Positions 61,413 through 64,000 of a stretch of DNA of 64,000 bases are shown piece by piece (positions within the stretch are counted from its first letter, which is position 1; each line of letters opens with the position of its first letter). The stretch is from Clostridia bacterium (GTDB lineage: Bacteria > Bacillota > Clostridia > Oscillospirales > Acutalibacteraceae). The stretch covers positions 31,763 to 95,762 of the forward strand of contig JAFYOI010000050.1 in the NCBI GenBank assembly GCA_017560255.1, read 5' to 3'. Position numbers and translations under genes: made by a program. Under the pieces are notes generated by a model. The model saw only the letters and a list, made by a program, of their open reading frames with translations, did no database searches and had not been told where the DNA came from.

Positions 61413-61970
61413 TTATTCAAAATCGAACCAAAGTTCCATTTTTTCTTTCATCGCTTCAAGCGGGTCTTCGTCCAACTCGCAGATATAGTCGAGGTCAATT
61501 GCATAAACCCACAGATATGCAACCTGTTGTTTCTCCTCACAAATGCCAAGTATTCCGAAATATTTAGGATAGAACGTATCGTCAAATTTTACAACACGGA
61601 ATTCAAAACCCGCATACGAAAATTTTTCAACGGGTATGGTGTAATATCCAGCCTCGCCATACTCGGTTCTCAACGGCTTGTCGAGATACTCGTAAGCGGT
61701 TTCAAGGCGTGCTTTTTCCGTCACGAAAGCATCTTCATCGTATTCGACCACTAACTGCATTGAATACTCGGCAAAAAAAGACTCGTCCTTTCTGCACGTA
61801 TATTCAATATTGGTATAATTGCCCAGTGATTCAAGTTCGGGCATAAACCAGTGCGCATAATTGTTTTCAACGTCGCTTTGGTAGTTGTCAAGGTTGTTGT
61901 CGTACTTTACGCAAGCACCGAAAGAGAAAAGTATCGCAATAATCATAAGAAATACTATTACTCGTTTCAT
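61413..61970 (-). CDS. Lipoprotein of unknown function
   Basis: 185 residues. Signal sequence VIVFLMIIAILFSFGAC with lipobox FGAC, Cys20 being the lipid anchor. The mature part is acidic (ends EDPLEAMKEKMELWFDFE) with no known domain. Exported and membrane-attached. Confidence 0.8.
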   Translation of the reverse strand: MKRVIVFLMIIAILFSFGACVKYDNNLDNYQSDVENNYAHWFMPELESLGNYTNIEYTCRKDESFFAEYSMQLVVEYDEDAFVTEKARLETAYEYLDKPLRTEYGEAGYYTIPVEKFSYAGFEFRVVKFDDTFYPKYFGILGICEEKQQVAYLWVYAIDLDYICELDEDPLEAMKEKMELWFDFE

Positions 61971-62081
61971 AAAAACACCGCCTTTGAAAATATTGTATCA
62001 TCAACATGGCGGAAGATCAAGGGGAGTTAAGTGTTCCTCTCCCGCCCGCTGGTGTGCTTATCGTGCTGATTTTGAACCACT

Positions 62082-62579
62082 TTATTTGAGTTGCTCTATA
62101 TAAACAATAATATTTTCATCATTATAGTAAACATATCCTATTTTCAAATACTGACCATCACCCTTAATAACACCACCATGTGATTTGGTATTATTGTATC
62201 CTGACTGAATAATATAATCAGAATACGCAAATTTAACACCATTAATCTCAAACGATTCTTCAGCGTGTCCTTCATAGGGCATTGGAATAAAATTCTGAAC
62301 ATATCCCTCTACAACTTCATAATCACCTGTTTTATACGCACCTACTACATTCTTGTACATATTTATGTGAGATATAATTGAAATTGAGAAAATAAAAAAC
62401 ACAAAAGCAAAAGCGCAGGAACAAAAAATTTTTACCGACTTGTATGAAATATGTATGTTTTTTTCTTCAAATTGTGACATCAACATTCTGGGACAAAACA
62501 AAATAAAAATCATCATAACAACCGGAACTAAAAGAGCAAAATCAAACTTGAATGTTACTTCATATAAAACATTACCCAC
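62082..62579 (-). CDS. Small two-helix membrane protein, paralogue B
   Basis: 165 residues from GTG 62579 behind GAGGTGAAAT. The frame start at 62597 is an unsupported TTG. The start VGNVLYEVTF aligns with MGRVLYEASF of the copy at 58280. Two membrane helices and the soluble motifs SFEINGVKFAYS, GGVIKGDGQYLKIGYV, IVYIEQL are shared. More A/T-rich than paralogue A, which suggests a different origin or strong drift rather than a recent local duplication. Confidence 0.75.
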   Translation of the reverse strand: MGNVLYEVTFKFDFALLVPVVMMIFILFCPRMLMSQFEEKNIHISYKSVKIFCSCAFAFVFFIFSISIISHINMYKNVVGAYKTGDYEVVEGYVQNFIPMPYEGHAEESFEINGVKFAYSDYIIQSGYNNTKSHGGVIKGDGQYLKIGYVYYNDENIIVYIEQLK

Positions 62580-62625
62580 ACATTTCACCTCTAACAAAAT
62601 ATATCAAATGCATAATATAAAATCA

Positions 62626-62705
62626 AGGCGTAAGCCTGGTATACCATCAACACAACGTGTTGTATATCATCAAACCGCAGGGGAATGCGCGCTAAAGCGT
62701 GATTA
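62626..62705. repeat. Decayed hairpin array C (spacer ATATCATC)
   Basis: AGGC-gtaa-GCCT, spacer TATACCATC (62640-62648), CAACAC-aac-GTGTTG, spacer TATATCATC (62663-62671), then CC-gca-GG and GCG(C)-type stems. Same plan as arrays A and B with a third spacer sequence. It lies 80 bp from the end of the four-helix-bundle gene B. Confidence 0.6.
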
Positions 62706-62785
62706 GATACAAAAAGCAGACCGTTCCGTAACTCGCTTTTGCTGTAAAATATAACACATGTGCATTATCTAAAATTTCGAGAAAG

Positions 62786-63139
62786 TCATTTTGCATTCCC
62801 ATTTGCGGTATTTATGGAGGAGATAAGCATAACACGAATACTTGTACAAGCAGAGTCAAGGGATTTGTATTCTTCTTCGGATATATAATTTGTTTTAAAC
62901 AATAGTTCCAGCCAATATCCGGTTTCATTTGCTTCTTTAAGAGCAATCTGCAATTTTGCAATAAAGTCAGCCTTGCCGTGAGCATATTGCGCTTCACGAA
63001 TATTGGCTCCAATGGAAGTGCCACTTCTGCCGATTTGGTTGGAAATGATAGATTCCCGTTTTTCTTTCAGGTATTTGACAAGGTTAATGATGGATACCGC
63101 AAAATCCATGGACTGCGTTCTTAATTTGCTTTCTGACAT
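62786..63139 (-). CDS. Four-helix-bundle protein (23S-IVP/Avd-like), copy B
   Basis: 117 residues from ATG 63139 behind GGGGTGC. Motifs: LRTQSMDFAVSIINL, QIGRSGTSIGANIREAQYAHG, FIAKLQIALKEANETGYWLELL, TSIRVMLISSI. It aligns with copy A over the full length, both closing with RxMLISS. Located 59 bp from the first spacer of array B; copy A is 48-57 bp from its array. See copy A for what is known of the family. Confidence 0.92.
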   Translation of the reverse strand: MSESKLRTQSMDFAVSIINLVKYLKEKRESIISNQIGRSGTSIGANIREAQYAHGKADFIAKLQIALKEANETGYWLELLFKTNYISEEEYKSLDSACTSIRVMLISSINTANGNAK

Positions 63140-63162
63140 AATAGCACCCCTGTTTCGTGTAG

Positions 63163-63191
63163 ATTGTATCATAAAATTTGCTAAATAGCAA
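63163..63191 (-). promoter_or_regulatory. Promoter of four-helix-bundle gene B
   Basis: On the minus strand TTGCTA (63186-63191), 17 bp, TACAAT (63163-63168). It is seven bases from the first array spacer (63198), the same arrangement as at locus A. Confidence 0.6.
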
Positions 63192-63197
63192 TTATTA

Positions 63198-63363
63198 GTG
63201 AAGTTTTGGCTTCACCCAAGTGAAGCAGCGGCGATGCCGCTGTGAAGTATCGTGCTTTCGCACGAAGTGAAGTTAAGTGTGCCACCCACGCCCGCAGGCA
63301 CTTCACGATGCGAAGCATCGCTTCACGCACGCAGTGCGCTTCACGTGCCGCAAGGCACACTTA
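63198..63363. repeat. Hairpin array B (spacer GTGAAG, reversing to CTTCAC)
   Basis: Forward GTGAAG at 63198, 63220, 63242, 63267. Reverse CTTCAC at 63301, 63321, 63339. Hairpins: TTGG-cttcac-CCAA, CAGCGGC-gat-GCCGCTG, TCGTGC-tttc-GCACGA, a centre, GATGC-gaa-GCATC, GCAC-gca-GTGC, GTGCC-gcaa-GGCAC. The centre half-stem TAAGTGTGCC (63274-63283) matches GGCACACTTA (63354-63363). Centres of A and B share GCC(C)GCAGGCA. Confidence 0.85.
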
Positions 63364-63367
63364 GTTC

Positions 63368-63409
63368 AAAAAAAGCCACCTTTGTCGACAGACAAAAGTG
63401 ACTTTTTTT
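63368..63409 (-). terminator. Terminator of the rRNA operon
   Basis: AGTCACTTTTGTC / GACAAAGGTGGCT stem followed on the minus strand by seven Ts, 2 bp after tRNA-Asn. Confidence 0.85.
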
Positions 63410-63410
63410 G

Positions 63411-63486
63411 TGGCTCCCCCTGTTGGGCTCGAACCAACGACCCTGCGGTTAACAGCCGCATGCTCTACCGACTGAGCTAAGGAGGA
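63411..63486 (-). tRNA. tRNA-Asn (GTT)
   Basis: 76 nt with encoded CCA. Acceptor TCCTCCT/AGGGGGA, T-loop TTCGAGC, anticodon GTT in GGCTGTTAACC. Confidence 0.95.
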
Positions 63487-63495
63487 ATATATAAA

Positions 63496-63612
63496 TGTCG
63501 GCATCGACCTATCTTCCCGAGCAGTCTCCCGCTAAGTATTTTCGGCACGAATGAGCTTAACTACCGTGTTCGGAATGGGAACGGGTGGGCCCTCATCGTC
63601 ATAGACACCGAC
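63496..63612 (-). rRNA. rrf: 5S ribosomal RNA
   Basis: 117 nt with the conserved CCGTTCCCATTCCGAACACG segment and the GTCGG...CCGAC closing stem. Confidence 0.95.
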
Positions 63613-63682
63613 TAGGTTAAGGCTTTTACACCTTAATCGCTATTTAATTATATGCTCTTTTGCGTAAAAATATACACAAAAT

Positions 63683-63757
63683 TGGTGACCCGTGGGGGAA
63701 TCGAACCCCCGTTACCGGCGTGAGAGGCCGGTGTCTTAACCGCTTGACCAACGGGCC
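63683..63757 (-). tRNA. tRNA-Glu (CTC)
   Basis: 75 nt with CCA. Acceptor GGCCCGT/ACGGGTC, anticodon loop CTCTCAC between CCGGC and GCCGG, giving anticodon CTC. Confidence 0.93.
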
Positions 63758-63762
63758 ATTGA

Positions 63763-63838
63763 TGGTACACCATCACGGACTCGAACCGTGGACACCCTGA
63801 TTAAGAGTCAGGTGCTCTACCAACTGAGCTAATGGTGC
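63763..63838 (-). tRNA. tRNA-Lys (CTT)
   Basis: 76 nt with CCA. Acceptor GCACCAT/ATGGTGT, anticodon loop CTCTTAA, giving anticodon CTT. Confidence 0.94.
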
Positions 63839-63921
63839 ATATATAACACCTATGTGCGAAACGCACCCTCAAAACTGAATAAAGGGAAGTAAAAGGTTGG
63901 ATAAGAAGAACCAGACCATTA

Positions 63922-64000
63922 AGGTCAAGCCCTCGACCTATTAGTAATGCCAATCTAAACATATCACTATGCTTACACACGCAGCCTATCAACCTTGTAG
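63922..64000 (-). rRNA. rrl: 23S ribosomal RNA, 3' end (partial)
   Basis: Matches the conserved 23S end (AGGTTGATAGGC, GTGTGTAAGC, TACTAATAGGTCGAGGGCTT on the minus strand). The 3' boundary is estimated near 63922. The gene continues past the window. Confidence 0.9.

Noticed and set aside
57524..63139. Diversity-generating retroelement or 23S intervening sequence
   Set aside because: The four-helix-bundle proteins resemble Avd and IVS proteins, but there is no reverse transcriptase, no template/variable repeat pair, and the genes are not inside rRNA.

Overview
The window looks like a chromosome piece from a low-to-mid GC anaerobic Firmicute of the class Clostridia, probably Oscillospiraceae/Ruminococcaceae-like gut bacteria. 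The evidence is the core gene set (type 3 ProRS, class III fructose-1,6-bisphosphatase, HemW, 2[4Fe-4S] ferredoxin, a GGGtGRT protein next to a NifU-like scaffold), Clostridia-style ribosome binding sites, and mosaic intergenic repeats of a kind I associate with gut Clostridia. This placement is inference from gene content, not from a search.

Layout. 1-1292: end of a hypothetical gene cluster plus a terminator. 1293-11400: a ~10 kb integrated element whose tyrosine integrase (10215-11162) sits against the 3' end of the GGGtGRT gene. The last ~31 codons of that gene are duplicated at the far end (1293-1386), so the element restores the gene it interrupts. It carries a Cro/CI-type repressor with palindromic operators, a serine recombinase, a pentapeptide-repeat protein, a WYL regulator, twin hairpins and several unknown genes, but no relaxase or virion genes are visible. 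11310-24524: housekeeping genes for Fe-S handling, ProRS, FBPase, HemW, alanine racemase, shikimate kinase, ferredoxin, rRNA/tRNA modification and DNA repair.

24564-52581 is a nearly all-minus-strand accessory block. A sigma-like gene starts what looks like a ~17 kb operon: sigma-like factor, small zinc-finger-like putative anti-sigma, secreted/anchored vWA protein, tubulin/FtsZ-superfamily GTPase with a histone-like tail, two large membrane proteins (one combining a degenerate helicase, a zinc ribbon, an apparently dead DA1-like peptidase and an intact transglutaminase triad), and a membrane protein with tandem Rossmann domains and a RyR-like C-terminus. Upstream on the same strand lie a TIR membrane protein, a YbjN protein, a double-AAA CbbX-like ATPase, a sodium symporter, an esterase and a ClpB-REC-FtsH fusion protease. 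Together these suggest an undescribed envelope-associated signalling or conflict system.

52662-63140 holds small accessory genes (phosphoesterase, HAD, GNATs, XRE regulator, PAP2, nucleotidyltransferase, LMW-PTP, M15 peptidase) among dispersed repeats. Two unlinked four-helix-bundle (23S-IVP/Avd-like) genes each have, right behind their own promoter, an array of small hairpins separated by a constant spacer that switches to its reverse complement half way. The spacer sequence differs between the loci (AGTGTTATT and GTGAAG) but the architecture is the same. Gene-free, decayed arrays occur elsewhere in the window. I consider this gene-plus-array pair the most novel signal. 63411-64000: a minus-strand rRNA operon end, 23S-tRNA-Lys-tRNA-Glu-5S-tRNA-Asn.
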